From Opitutia bacterium UBA4654 (GTDB lineage Bacteria; Verrucomicrobiota; Verrucomicrobiia; Opitutales; Intestinicryptomonadaceae): 6,259 nucleotides of DNA. The translations under genes were made by a program, and so were the position numbers. Below, piece by piece: positions 1 through 6,259 of this stretch (positions within the stretch are counted from its first letter, which is position 1; the number at the start of each line of letters is the position of its first letter). Below the pieces are notes generated by a model that worked only from the letters and a program-made list of their open reading frames with translations, did no database searches and was not told where the DNA came from. The stretch is taken from NCBI GenBank assembly GCA_002405555.1, contig DHMA01000077.1, positions 2,572-8,830 of the forward strand, written 5' to 3'.

Positions 1-1265
1 AGCTCGCCGCCGTCGATTTTCACGATGCCGCACAGATATTCAAGCTCTGCGAAATCCTCGTCGGTGGCGGTCGGGCTTTTGAGGTTGAGGGTGTCGCAGA
101 CAATGCCGCTGCACAGAAGCCCCGCCGTGCGCTCCGACATTTTCACGCCGCTTTTGCGGAACATTCCGCTGATGATTGTGCACGTCGAGCCGACGGGCTT
201 GTTGAGGAAGAGAATCGGGCTGCGCGTGGGGGAGACGCCGAGCCTGTGGTGGTCTATAATCTCCACGATGTCCGACTCGTCCGCGCCCGTTACCGCCTGC
301 GAAAGCTCGTTGTGGTCTACAAGCACAAGCTTCTGCTTTGATATTCCGAGCAGGTCGGGGTTCGAGAAAAGCCCTTCCAGCCGCCCGTCGTCGTCGCAGA
401 CGTAGATTGTCTTGCCGAAAAAGTCCTTTGCTCGCGCCGAGATTTTCGAGAGCAGGCAGTCGCTTTTGACGACCGCCGCGGGCTTGCGCATCATCGGGAG
501 GGCGCGGGTCGCCATGCGGACAAGCAGCGCGGTTGTCGCGCTGTCGTACTGGCACGAAATTACGCTCACGCCGCGGGCGCGCGCCATTTCGACGACTGCG
601 GGGTCGATGTCGTAGCCGCCCGTGATGATGAGCGCGCGCACGCCCATTTGGATAGCCTTAATCTGAATGTCGAACCTGTCGCCCACGACGATTAGGTTGC
701 GTTCGGGGCTTGATTTTTCCGAGTCGAGCACCCTGCCGAAAGTCGAGACCTCCATCGCGCCGATTCGCACGAACATCTCCTCCGTCTTGTCGGCGGAAAA
801 CGCGCAGCGGACGTCGGCGTTGAGGGTTTTGATGATGTCGTTGAGGGTCGCGCTGACGCGCCTTACCTCGCGGGCGGAGTTGGGGTGCGGAATGAAAAAT
901 TCGCCCAAGTCGAACACGGAAACTTCGCCCTGCAAGACCGAATTTTCGTCTACGATGGGAATCGAGCGCAGGTCGTTTTTGTCAATCGCGCCCATTATCG
1001 AAAAACACGACGAATCCATACCCATTCGTATAAAATCGGTTTTCATGATGTCTTTCGTGCGCAGGCGGACGTCGCCGACAAACGGCGGAAGCTGCGCCCC
1101 GAAGCGTTTGAGCACCCTGTCTATGCGGGCGTTCGAGTTGCCGCAACGCGCGGCGCGGAAACCGCCCTGCCCTATCGCCCGTTTGAAGTCGGCGTATGCT
1201 ATCGCCGAGCAGATTGAATCTACGTCGGGGTTTTTGTGTCCGATGATGTATGTGATGTCTTCCAT
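1..1265 (-). CDS. ppaC: Manganese-dependent (family II) inorganic pyrophosphatase with CBS-DRTGG-CBS regulatory insert, 3' end cut by window edge
   Basis: Hydrolyses cytosolic pyrophosphate to phosphate, pulling biosynthetic reactions forward. The visible 421 residues begin MEDITYIIGHKNPDVDS; the GHxNPDxDS motif supplies metal ligands His10, Asp14 and Asp16 of the DHH fold. An insert follows: first CBS domain about 70-125 (KDIMKTDF... LRSIPIVDE), a DRTGG-type domain about 135-245 (NLIVVGDRFDIQIKAIQMGV, then ALIITGGYDI) and second CBS domain about 265-308. The DHH domain resumes with VDHNE (Asp317), IIDHHRLG (His339, His340) and GIVCDTLNLKSPT (Asp391), so all expected metal-site residues are present. 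The C-terminal DHHA2 domain lies beyond the left edge. In this family CBS domains bind adenine nucleotides and tune activity to energy charge; that is family knowledge. The ATG at 1263-1265 is chosen because the catalytic motif starts nine residues later. No Shine-Dalgarno motif precedes it. Identity is very secure; the symbol follows family usage. Confidence 0.96.
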   Translation of the reverse strand, partial: MEDITYIIGHKNPDVDSICSAIAYADFKRAIGQGGFRAARCGNSNARIDRVLKRFGAQLPPFVGDVRLRTKDIMKTDFIRMGMDSSCFSIMGAIDKNDLRSIPIVDENSVLQGEVSVFDLGEFFIPHPNSAREVRRVSATLNDIIKTLNADVRCAFSADKTEEMFVRIGAMEVSTFGRVLDSEKSSPERNLIVVGDRFDIQIKAIQMGVRALIITGGYDIDPAVVEMARARGVSVISCQYDSATTALLVRMATRALPMMRKPAAVVKSDCLLSKISARAKDFFGKTIYVCDDDGRLEGLFSNPDLLGISKQKLVLVDHNELSQAVTGADESDIVEIIDHHRLGVSPTRSPILFLNKPVGSTCTIISGMFRKSGVKMSERTAGLLCSGIVCDTLNLKSPTATDEDFAELEYLCGIVKIDGGE

Positions 1266-1321
1266 GCAATGAAAATTTTGTGTAGTGTCGGGGCGGAAAA
1301 TTTGGCTTTTTCGCCCGAATG
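1266..1321 (-). promoter_or_regulatory. Leader/promoter interval of the pyrophosphatase gene (boundaries by exclusion)
   Basis: This is the only sequence between the upstream terminator and the pyrophosphatase ATG, so any dedicated promoter must sit here. On the minus strand it is A/T-richer than the coding DNA, ending ACACAAAATTTTCATTGC before the ATG. I could not find a -35/-10 pair with good matches and spacing, and there is no GGAGG-like ribosome binding site. The gene may instead depend partly on readthrough of the terminator. The call rests on position, not on a recognised motif. Confidence 0.3.
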
Positions 1322-1355
1322 AAAAAACGCCGACGGAGGATTCCCCCGCCGCCGC
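1322..1355 (-). terminator. Rho-independent terminator of the GH106 gene
   Basis: On the minus-strand transcript CGGCGGGGG (1351-1343) pairs with CCUCCGUCG (1339-1331) around an AAU loop: nine pairs, two of them G-U wobbles. After one mismatch the stem extends by up to three more pairs towards 1327/1355. The stem runs into six U (1327-1322). The two wobbles become A-C mismatches on the plus strand, so the hairpin is only good in the minus-strand RNA. It starts about 15 bases after the glycosidase stop codon. Confidence 0.72.
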
Positions 1356-1369
1356 GCCGCGGGCGCGGG

Positions 1370-4300
1370 CTATTTTAGCGGAACGAAATCGCGGGCGGAA
1401 ACCGACGCGCCGTCGGTAAGCCCCGACTTTTTCAGCGGGGAATCCTTCGCCCATGAGTTTGTCCAGTTGGAGAACGTGAAGCGTTTTGTCTCCGAAACGC
1501 TTTTGCCCTCCAACGCCCATTTCTGCCAGCCTTCGTCCGGCTCGCGCTGGTCGCCGATAATGCGGTTCACCCAGAGGTTTGCGACTTTCACGGAAAGCGA
1601 GTTTGCGCCGCTTTTTGCGAAGTCGGTAATGTCGCACTCGAACGGCGGCGTCCAGAGGGTCGCCGCTTTTTTGCCGTTCAGCCAGACCTCCGCGACGTTG
1701 TAGACGCCGCCGAACGAAAGAATTATCCTGCGGTTTTTCTTGAAGAACTCCGCCGGAATTTCGACGTTTTTGGAATACAGCATCTCGCCCGAAAAATACT
1801 TTATGCCGTCGATTTCCGACTCCGAGAGCGACTGCAATTTTCCGAGCGCAATCGAATCGGGCGCGCCCATGTTTTTCTGGAATTCGACCTTCCAGTTTTC
1901 GGAGATGTCGCGCGGCGCGGGAATGTCGGCAACCGACACCGAGAACTTCGAGCCGTCCGAAAGCGAGCCTTCCGCCTTTGCGTTTTCGCGGAATTCGGCG
2001 GACAGCGCGCCGTTTCTGTAAAGCGGGCGCACGGAGCTTTGCGGAGCGACGGAAATGAGGGCTACAGATTTTTCGGGGTATTCGCGCTCGAAAATTTCGC
2101 CGTCTTTCGAATACTTCACGCGGAGCTTCTTGGGCTTCATCGGAGCGGGGTCTTTGCCGAACGTTTCGTTCGAAACCGTGATTCCGTTTCCGATTTCCGC
2201 CGCGACTTTTCCGAGCACGTCGGCGACTAAATTTCCGCTGCCGTATTTTGCCTCCAAAATTTTCACGAAAGCGGGCTTTGCCGCCGCGCCCGACACTTTA
2301 AATTCCGAAACCGCCGCCGCCTTTCCGTCGGCGAAGACCACGAATTTCGGCTCGTTTGCGGCGAAGTCGAGCGGCATTTCGACATATTCGCCCCTTCGCG
2401 ACCACCGCGCGGCGTTTTCCGCCGACCCGTTTTCGGCGTTCCAAATTTGCGGAACTTTTCCGTCCCCCACCCTGAACGAAACCGTTTGCGAAACGGCGTC
2501 GGGAGCGGTGTTGTAGAGGTAGAAGATTTCGACGCCGCCGTCCACGCGCTTCAAGAAGTCGATGTTTCTGCCCTTGAAGTCGGGCTTCATGCCGACTGTC
2601 GAAACCGCCTTGAAAATGTCGCCCGTAGCGATGAGCCTGCCCCTGCCGATGCGGCGGAGCGGTTCGCCGTTGCCCCAAATTTCGGCGACGAGCGCGTCGA
2701 AGTCGGCTCGGCTGTCGGAGAGTGTGGGCGTTTCCCGCGGTTTTGCGGCAGCGACGGTCGCGCCGTCGGCCACGAGCTTGCGCAGGGCGCGGAGCTTTTT
2801 TACCGACATGTATTTGGAGTCGGGAATTGCGAGCATTCCGAACGACGCGCCGTTTTTTGCCGCCTTCACCCTGCCGTTTTCGACGAACAGAATTTCGCCC
2901 AAGTCGAACGGCGAGCATATCGCCGCGGAGTATCCCGCCGAGAAGAGTTTGCCCGATGCCGAGTCGCCGTAGAACATGCTGTTCGGCGAGTTGAGCGGCG
3001 GCATTAAAAGCACGCCGCCCGCGAGGACTCCGCGCTGCAAAAGCACCTGCGAACGCCCTATGTATTTGACCCATTCGCCGCCCATTTTCCACCATGTGTT
3101 CAGGCGGTTGAGGTGCGAGCCGTGCCTGCCAAGCCCAAGCCCCGGCCCCGCGTTGAACGGTTGGTGCACGTACGAGTGCATTATGAATTCGGACACGCCG
3201 CGCGACCACGCGCGGTCGCCGTAGAATTTGAGGTCGCGGGGGTCGTTCTGCCAACGTCCCTCGTTGTACATCGTGGTGAAAGACTCCGCGCCCGCGCGGC
3301 TTTTGCCGTAGACGTTCGCCATGGAAAGCACCGCGCGGGACGGCGCTCTTGGCGACACCCAAAATTCCGTCGCGGGAAATTCTATGTGGCGCACGCCCCT
3401 GAGGTAGTCGAAAGGCCCGCCGTAGGATTCCGCTATCGAAATCAGACCGTTTTTGCGGCAGAGTTCGCCGAAGTAGTCGAAGTAGTTTTCGGCGAAAAGC
3501 TCGGCGACGGTAGTCTGCACGTCGAACGAAAATTTTGCGCATTCCTCCGGCGTGCCCACGGGACAGCCGACCATGACGGGCAGCCACGGAACGATGTCGT
3601 AGCCGCGCCGCGCCATGAATTCTTCGGCGAAGTTTTCCGTCCAATTCTGCCCGCTGACTTCGTAGCTGTCTATTGTGGCGTTTTTGAGCATGCCGCCGAA
3701 GTCTTCAATCATCTTCGCCATGTAGTGCGGCCAGTGGGCGTCAAGCCCGCGCTTGGAGAGCTTGTCGCACTCCAAGCCGAAGCACGTTGTGGGCTGGTTT
3801 TTCGCGCCCGTCGAGGTGTAGCCTATGCGCAGAATTTTCCAGTCGCCCGCGGGAAGCTCGGCGGAGAGCGCGCCGTTCTTGAATTTGTCGGTAAGGACGA
3901 GCACTTTCGACTTGTCCGCGCCCGCCGCCTCGCTTCCGTTCGGCACCCAGTAGGTGAAGGCCTTGCCCATCGAGACTTTGCGCGGGGCTTCGAAAATCAT
4001 GGGGTCGGCAAGAAATTCAATGCTTTTTAAGTGCATGTCGCGCGGCGAAAACCATTCGGGAAAGCCGATGTTGCGGAACGACACTTTGCAGAATTTGAAA
4101 TCGCCCGCGTCTTTGAGCGAAAAATAGTGAGGCGCGCTCGAATCGGCAAACGACGCTATTTTCTCCGAAACGATTTTCCTGTAATTCCCGCCGTCCGCCG
4201 AAACCGAAATGTCAACCCCAACATATACGTGCAGGTCTTTGAAAACAACCTTTGCCGTCTGCGCTTTGACGGGTTTCGGGAATTCGAGAACGTAGTCCGC

Positions 4301-4945
4301 CGAGCTGCCGCGCTCTTTCATCGGCAGGGCGATTACCCTGCCCGACAAGACTTTGCGCATGTCGGCGTCGGCGGAAACGGGCGTCGGGAGTTTGCCGCCG
4401 CTCGGAATTGCGATTACCGCGATGTCGCGGTAGAAGCCGAATTTGCTTTCGGGTTGCGGAAGTTTTACGGGAGATTTAAGCGGGGCTGTCGCAAAAGTTT
4501 CGGAAGCCACGACCATTTTCATGGAGTCTTCGGGCTTAATCCACGGGCCGCCCGAACTCGACCACCCGGGGCAGTTGTGCGTGCCGAGGGCTATTCCGCA
4601 GCGTTTAGCCTCTTTGCCGAGGTGGCGCATAAGCCCGCGCCACTTCTCGCTGTCGAATTTAAGCTCGAAACCGGGGATTTTCCCGTAGCTGCCGATTGCA
4701 AAAACGTGGGCGGTGGTGAAGCCGATGTCGCGCATTGCCTCGATGTCGGCGGTAATGCCCTCTTTCGTTGCGGCGTTTGTCGTGAAGTGGTACCACGTTT
4801 CGGCGCGGGACGGCGCGGGCGGATTTTCGAAATCGCGTTTGAGCGCGTCGATTTCCGCCGCCGCCGCAAACGCGGAAGCAAGCGTTGCGGCGGAAATTGC
4901 GCAGACGCGCAAACTCTTTGACACTAAATTGAACATGGCCATCAT
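1370..4945 (-). CDS. Secreted GH106-type glycoside hydrolase (alpha-L-rhamnosidase family)
   Basis: Probable exported enzyme removing alpha-L-rhamnose from plant or microbial polysaccharide; the exact substrate cannot be read from sequence. Numbered from the ATG at 4945 (1,191 residues), it opens with a signal peptide: basic SKSLR, hydrophobic VCAISAATLASAFAAAA, cleavage probably near residue 30. The catalytic (beta/alpha)8 region carries family motifs: KEGITADIEAM (about 61-71), THNCPGWSSSGGPW (122-135), DSYEVSGQNWTENF (426-439), RRGYD (446-450), AESYGGPFDYL (505-515) and FPATEFW (523-529). Conserved glutamates in DSYE, AESYGG and ATEFW are candidate catalytic or metal-site residues, by inference. 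A C-terminal galactose-binding-like beta-sandwich (about 1018-1130) has VAEVWLNGKKAATLWTPPF and NLWVNRIIGDQREP. No dockerin, sorting tail or membrane anchor is visible. ATG codons at 4945, 4942 and 4936 are all in frame. The open frame reaches 5041, but that extension crosses a promoter and would put 32 residues before the signal peptide. Family identity is strong, specificity open. Confidence 0.9.
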   Translation of the reverse strand: MMAMFNLVSKSLRVCAISAATLASAFAAAAEIDALKRDFENPPAPSRAETWYHFTTNAATKEGITADIEAMRDIGFTTAHVFAIGSYGKIPGFELKFDSEKWRGLMRHLGKEAKRCGIALGTHNCPGWSSSGGPWIKPEDSMKMVVASETFATAPLKSPVKLPQPESKFGFYRDIAVIAIPSGGKLPTPVSADADMRKVLSGRVIALPMKERGSSADYVLEFPKPVKAQTAKVVFKDLHVYVGVDISVSADGGNYRKIVSEKIASFADSSAPHYFSLKDAGDFKFCKVSFRNIGFPEWFSPRDMHLKSIEFLADPMIFEAPRKVSMGKAFTYWVPNGSEAAGADKSKVLVLTDKFKNGALSAELPAGDWKILRIGYTSTGAKNQPTTCFGLECDKLSKRGLDAHWPHYMAKMIEDFGGMLKNATIDSYEVSGQNWTENFAEEFMARRGYDIVPWLPVMVGCPVGTPEECAKFSFDVQTTVAELFAENYFDYFGELCRKNGLISIAESYGGPFDYLRGVRHIEFPATEFWVSPRAPSRAVLSMANVYGKSRAGAESFTTMYNEGRWQNDPRDLKFYGDRAWSRGVSEFIMHSYVHQPFNAGPGLGLGRHGSHLNRLNTWWKMGGEWVKYIGRSQVLLQRGVLAGGVLLMPPLNSPNSMFYGDSASGKLFSAGYSAAICSPFDLGEILFVENGRVKAAKNGASFGMLAIPDSKYMSVKKLRALRKLVADGATVAAAKPRETPTLSDSRADFDALVAEIWGNGEPLRRIGRGRLIATGDIFKAVSTVGMKPDFKGRNIDFLKRVDGGVEIFYLYNTAPDAVSQTVSFRVGDGKVPQIWNAENGSAENAARWSRRGEYVEMPLDFAANEPKFVVFADGKAAAVSEFKVSGAAAKPAFVKILEAKYGSGNLVADVLGKVAAEIGNGITVSNETFGKDPAPMKPKKLRVKYSKDGEIFEREYPEKSVALISVAPQSSVRPLYRNGALSAEFRENAKAEGSLSDGSKFSVSVADIPAPRDISENWKVEFQKNMGAPDSIALGKLQSLSESEIDGIKYFSGEMLYSKNVEIPAEFFKKNRRIILSFGGVYNVAEVWLNGKKAATLWTPPFECDITDFAKSGANSLSVKVANLWVNRIIGDQREPDEGWQKWALEGKSVSETKRFTFSNWTNSWAKDSPLKKSGLTDGASVSARDFVPLK

Positions 4946-4954
4946 AGTTATTGA

Positions 4955-4984
4955 TTTATATTGAATTTTCTTCAAATTAGTCAA
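4955..4984 (-). promoter_or_regulatory. Sigma70-like promoter of the GH106 gene, with a very short leader
   Basis: On the minus strand TTGACT (4984-4979) is followed by an 18-base A/T-rich spacer and TATAAA (4960-4955). Each box matches the sigma70 consensus at five of six positions. A start 6-7 bases past the -10 box would fall at about 4949-4948, only 3-4 bases before the ATG at 4945 and about 12 before the ATG at 4936. The T tract of the preceding terminator abuts the -35 box and could act like an A/T-rich upstream element. The boxes are seen directly; activity is inferred. Confidence 0.68.
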
Positions 4985-4985
4985 C

Positions 4986-5053
4986 AAAAAAAGGCGCGCC
5001 GCCCGCTCCGTCGGGAATCGGAACATGCGCGGCGGCGGCATTTTGCGGCGCGG
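4986..5053 (-). terminator. Probable transcription terminator after xth
   Basis: The xth stop codon is followed by GC-rich sequence and then seven U on the minus-strand transcript (4992-4986). Two competing stems are possible: a 7-bp all-GC stem (5037-5031 with 5003-4997, enclosing a small 4-bp hairpin) or an 8-bp stem (5052-5045 with 5002-4995) with a long loop. Neither is as compact as the hairpin at 1322-1355 and each ends a few bases before the U tract, so folding is uncertain. A strong promoter directly after it supports a transcript boundary here. Confidence 0.45.
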
Positions 5054-5797
5054 CTATTTGAGGACTATTGAAATCGGGGCGTGGTCCGAGCCCAAAACGT
5101 CGGAGAGAATTTCGGCGTCTTCGACTTCGGGCAAAAGCGGCGTCGAAACAAGAAAATAGTCGAGCCGCCAACCCACGTTTCTGCGCCTCGCCCCGCCGCG
5201 GTAGCTCCACCAAGAGTACTGGACTTTTTCGGGGTTGCGCTCGCGCCAGACGTCGCGGAGGTCGGCGGTTTTCAAAATCATGCCGAAGTCGTCGCGCTCC
5301 GTTTGCGAAAAGCCCGCGTTGCCCTCGTTTTCCTTGGGGCGGGCGATGTCGATTTCGCAATGCGCCACGTTGAAGTCGCCGCAGACAATGTTCCGCCGCG
5401 ACTCCGCCATTTTTGCGGCAAACGCCGTGTTCCACGCGTGCTTGTAGTCTATCCGTTTGAGGGCGTCCTGCGAGTTCGGCGCGTAGATTGAGGTTAGGAC
5501 GAATTTTCCGAAGTCGGCGGAAAGAAATCTGCCCTCGTCGGGGCTGCCGCACAGAGCCTCGCGCGAGACGGACAGCGGCTCCACGTTCGAGAAAATCGCA
5601 ACTCCCGAATAGCCCGCGCGTTCGGCGCAGTGGAAGTAGCGGTACTTAAAGGGCAAATCGAGCTTTTCGGCGGCGGCTGGGTCTATTTTCGTCTCCTGCA
5701 CGCACACGATGTCGGGGTTTTCGGCGGCGGCAAATTCGCGAAAATTTTTCGAAAGCGCGCTTCTTATCCCGTTGACGTTCCACGATATTATTTTCAT
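5054..5797 (-). CDS. xth: Exodeoxyribonuclease III / AP endonuclease (ExoIII-APE1 family)
   Basis: Cytosolic base-excision-repair enzyme that cuts DNA at abasic sites and clears blocked 3' ends; family members often also have 3'-5' exonuclease activity. The 247-residue protein is full length for the family and carries the endonuclease/exonuclease/phosphatase fold: MKIISWNVNGIRS (Asn7), VQETKI (Glu35), GYSGVAIFS, SIYAPN (Tyr105), GDFNVAHCEID (Asp141, Asn143), a WWSYRGGARRRNVGWRLDYF block (Asp213) and GSDHAPI (Asp238, His239). All expected catalytic and metal-binding residues are present, so it should be active. The ATG at 5797 is chosen because family proteins start MKIISWN; a TTG two codons upstream (5803) is possible but less likely. 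The gene starts 15 bases after the helicase stop codon, suggesting cotranscription. No Shine-Dalgarno motif is seen; the leader is A/T-rich (GCAAAAATTATTGAAT). Confidence 0.96.
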   Translation of the reverse strand: MKIISWNVNGIRSALSKNFREFAAAENPDIVCVQETKIDPAAAEKLDLPFKYRYFHCAERAGYSGVAIFSNVEPLSVSREALCGSPDEGRFLSADFGKFVLTSIYAPNSQDALKRIDYKHAWNTAFAAKMAESRRNIVCGDFNVAHCEIDIARPKENEGNAGFSQTERDDFGMILKTADLRDVWRERNPEKVQYSWWSYRGGARRRNVGWRLDYFLVSTPLLPEVEDAEILSDVLGSDHAPISIVLK

Positions 5798-5812
5798 ATT
5801 CAATAATTTTTG

Positions 5813-6259
5813 CTACGACAAAATATCCGCGACAGTCTCCACAAACCTGACGTGGTTCGACACGTCCTTCAAGCCGCCGAGGAGGTCGTTGAAAAGTTTT
5901 TTCTTTTGGAGTTGGAGCTTGCGCACCCTGTCCTCCACGGTGTCCTGCGCAATCATGCGGTAGACGAAAACGTCGCCCTTGCGCCCGATTCTGTGCACGC
6001 GGTCTACCGCCTGCTCTTCGACCGCGGGGTTCCACCACGGGTCGGCGAGGAAAACGTAGTCGGCGGAAGTGAGCGTTATGCCCGTGCCGCCCGCGCGGAG
6101 GCTCACAAGCATTATCGCGCCGCCGCTTCCGTTTTGGAAGGCTTCGACGGGTTTGGAGCGGTCGCGCGTCGCGCCCGTGAGGGTGTAGACGGGAGCGTCG
6201 GGAAGGCGCGCCGAAATGTTTTCCGCGATGAGGTCGAGAAAGCGCGTAAACTGGCTGAA
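5813..6259 (-). CDS. SNF2-family (Swi2/Snf2, superfamily 2) helicase, C-terminal fragment
   Basis: ATP-driven DNA translocase that remodels protein-DNA complexes; bacterial members are linked to transcription recycling or DNA repair, but the specific role is unknown. Only the last 148 residues and the stop codon lie in the window; the 5' part with the Walker A and DEAH-type motifs is beyond the right edge. Visible second-RecA-domain motifs, numbered within the fragment, are FSQFTRFLDLI (motif IV region, 1-11), SLRAGGTGITLTSADYV (motif V, about 53-69), ADPWWNPAVEEQA (about 72-84) and DRVHRIGRKGDVFVYRMI (motif VI with arginine finger, about 86-103). A basic helical segment KLQLQKKKLFNDLLGG and a short tail ending ADILS follow, typical of bacterial SNF2 proteins with no extra C-terminal domain. 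The gene continues upstream beyond 6259, so its start, full length and any N-terminal domain (for example a SWIM zinc finger) cannot be judged. Confidence 0.93.
   Translation of the reverse strand, partial: FSQFTRFLDLIAENISARLPDAPVYTLTGATRDRSKPVEAFQNGSGGAIMLVSLRAGGTGITLTSADYVFLADPWWNPAVEEQAVDRVHRIGRKGDVFVYRMIAQDTVEDRVRKLQLQKKKLFNDLLGGLKDVSNHVRFVETVADILS

Noticed and set aside
40..555. Minus-strand 171-residue open frame at the left end
   Set aside because: It overlaps the pyrophosphatase gene in another frame and is Arg/Pro/Ala-rich without motifs; the CBS-DRTGG-DHH reading covers the same bases convincingly.
2298..3644. A 448-residue minus-strand open frame overlapping the GH106 gene in another frame
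   Set aside because: It is extremely arginine-rich with no domain, and it lies wholly inside a gene whose own frame shows conserved family motifs. It is a composition artefact.
3113..4921. About 1.8 kb of nearly open reading frame on the plus strand (3113-4030 and 4031-4921), antisense to the GH106 gene
   Set aside because: It lies in the codon-aligned antisense frame, where stops arise only from sense TTA, CTA or TCA codons, which this gene rarely uses. The translations are low-complexity, rich in Arg, Val, Ala and Phe, with no recognisable domain. The same effect gives aligned antisense frames opposite xth (5081-5491) and ppaC (885-1217).
1370..4945. Reading the large enzyme as a GH2 beta-galactosidase because of its C-terminal sugar-binding beta-sandwich
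   Set aside because: That sandwich occurs in several glycosidase families. The N-terminal and central motifs (KEGITADIEAM, HNCPGWSSSGGPW, DSYE...QNWT, ESYGGPFD) match GH106 and not GH2.
5031..5039. Short GGC triplet run after xth considered as a repeat element
   Set aside because: Only three copies, explained by GC-rich composition and possible terminator stem pairing. No larger direct repeat, CRISPR-like spacing or insertion-element end was seen by eye in the window.
4946..5041. A longer N-terminus for the glycosidase starting at the ATG at 5041
   Set aside because: The extra 32 codons run over the xth terminator region and the TTGACT/TATAAA promoter, and would place a charged, non-secretory stretch ahead of a good signal peptide.

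Overview
The window is GC-rich and densely coding, with every supported gene on the minus strand. In transcription order (right to left) it holds the 3' end of an SNF2-family helicase gene, a complete exonuclease III-type AP endonuclease gene, a complete gene for a large secreted GH106-type (alpha-L-rhamnosidase family) glycoside hydrolase, and most of a gene for a family II inorganic pyrophosphatase with regulatory CBS and DRTGG domains. The helicase and pyrophosphatase genes run off the right and left edges.

The DNA looks chromosomal and bacterial. A long exported GH106 enzyme, GC-rich codon use, a CBS-DRTGG pyrophosphatase and the lack of clear Shine-Dalgarno sequences would fit a polysaccharide-degrading member of the Verrucomicrobiota/Lentisphaerota group. 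That placement is a guess from general gene character, not from a marker gene. No IS element, tRNA, rRNA, phage gene or CRISPR array was seen.

Layout: (i) 5054-6259 is a probable DNA-transaction pair, SNF2 helicase then xth, separated by 15 bases and probably cotranscribed. It ends in GC-rich sequence followed by seven U on the transcript. (ii) At 4955-4984, immediately after that U tract, is a strong sigma70-like promoter (TTGACT, 18-base spacer, TATAAA) placed so close to the first in-frame ATG that the glycosidase mRNA should be leaderless or nearly so. (iii) 1370-4945 encodes the exported glycosidase, followed by a clear Rho-independent terminator at 1322-1355. (iv) 1-1265 encodes the pyrophosphatase, whose own promoter, if it has one, must lie in the 56 bases 1266-1321.

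The glycosidase therefore looks like a single-gene transcription unit set between housekeeping genes rather than part of a visible polysaccharide-utilisation cluster. I found no convincing undescribed system. The points most worth a second look are the near-leaderless promoter, the absence of Shine-Dalgarno motifs at all three visible starts, and the altered motif in the GH106 catalytic region.
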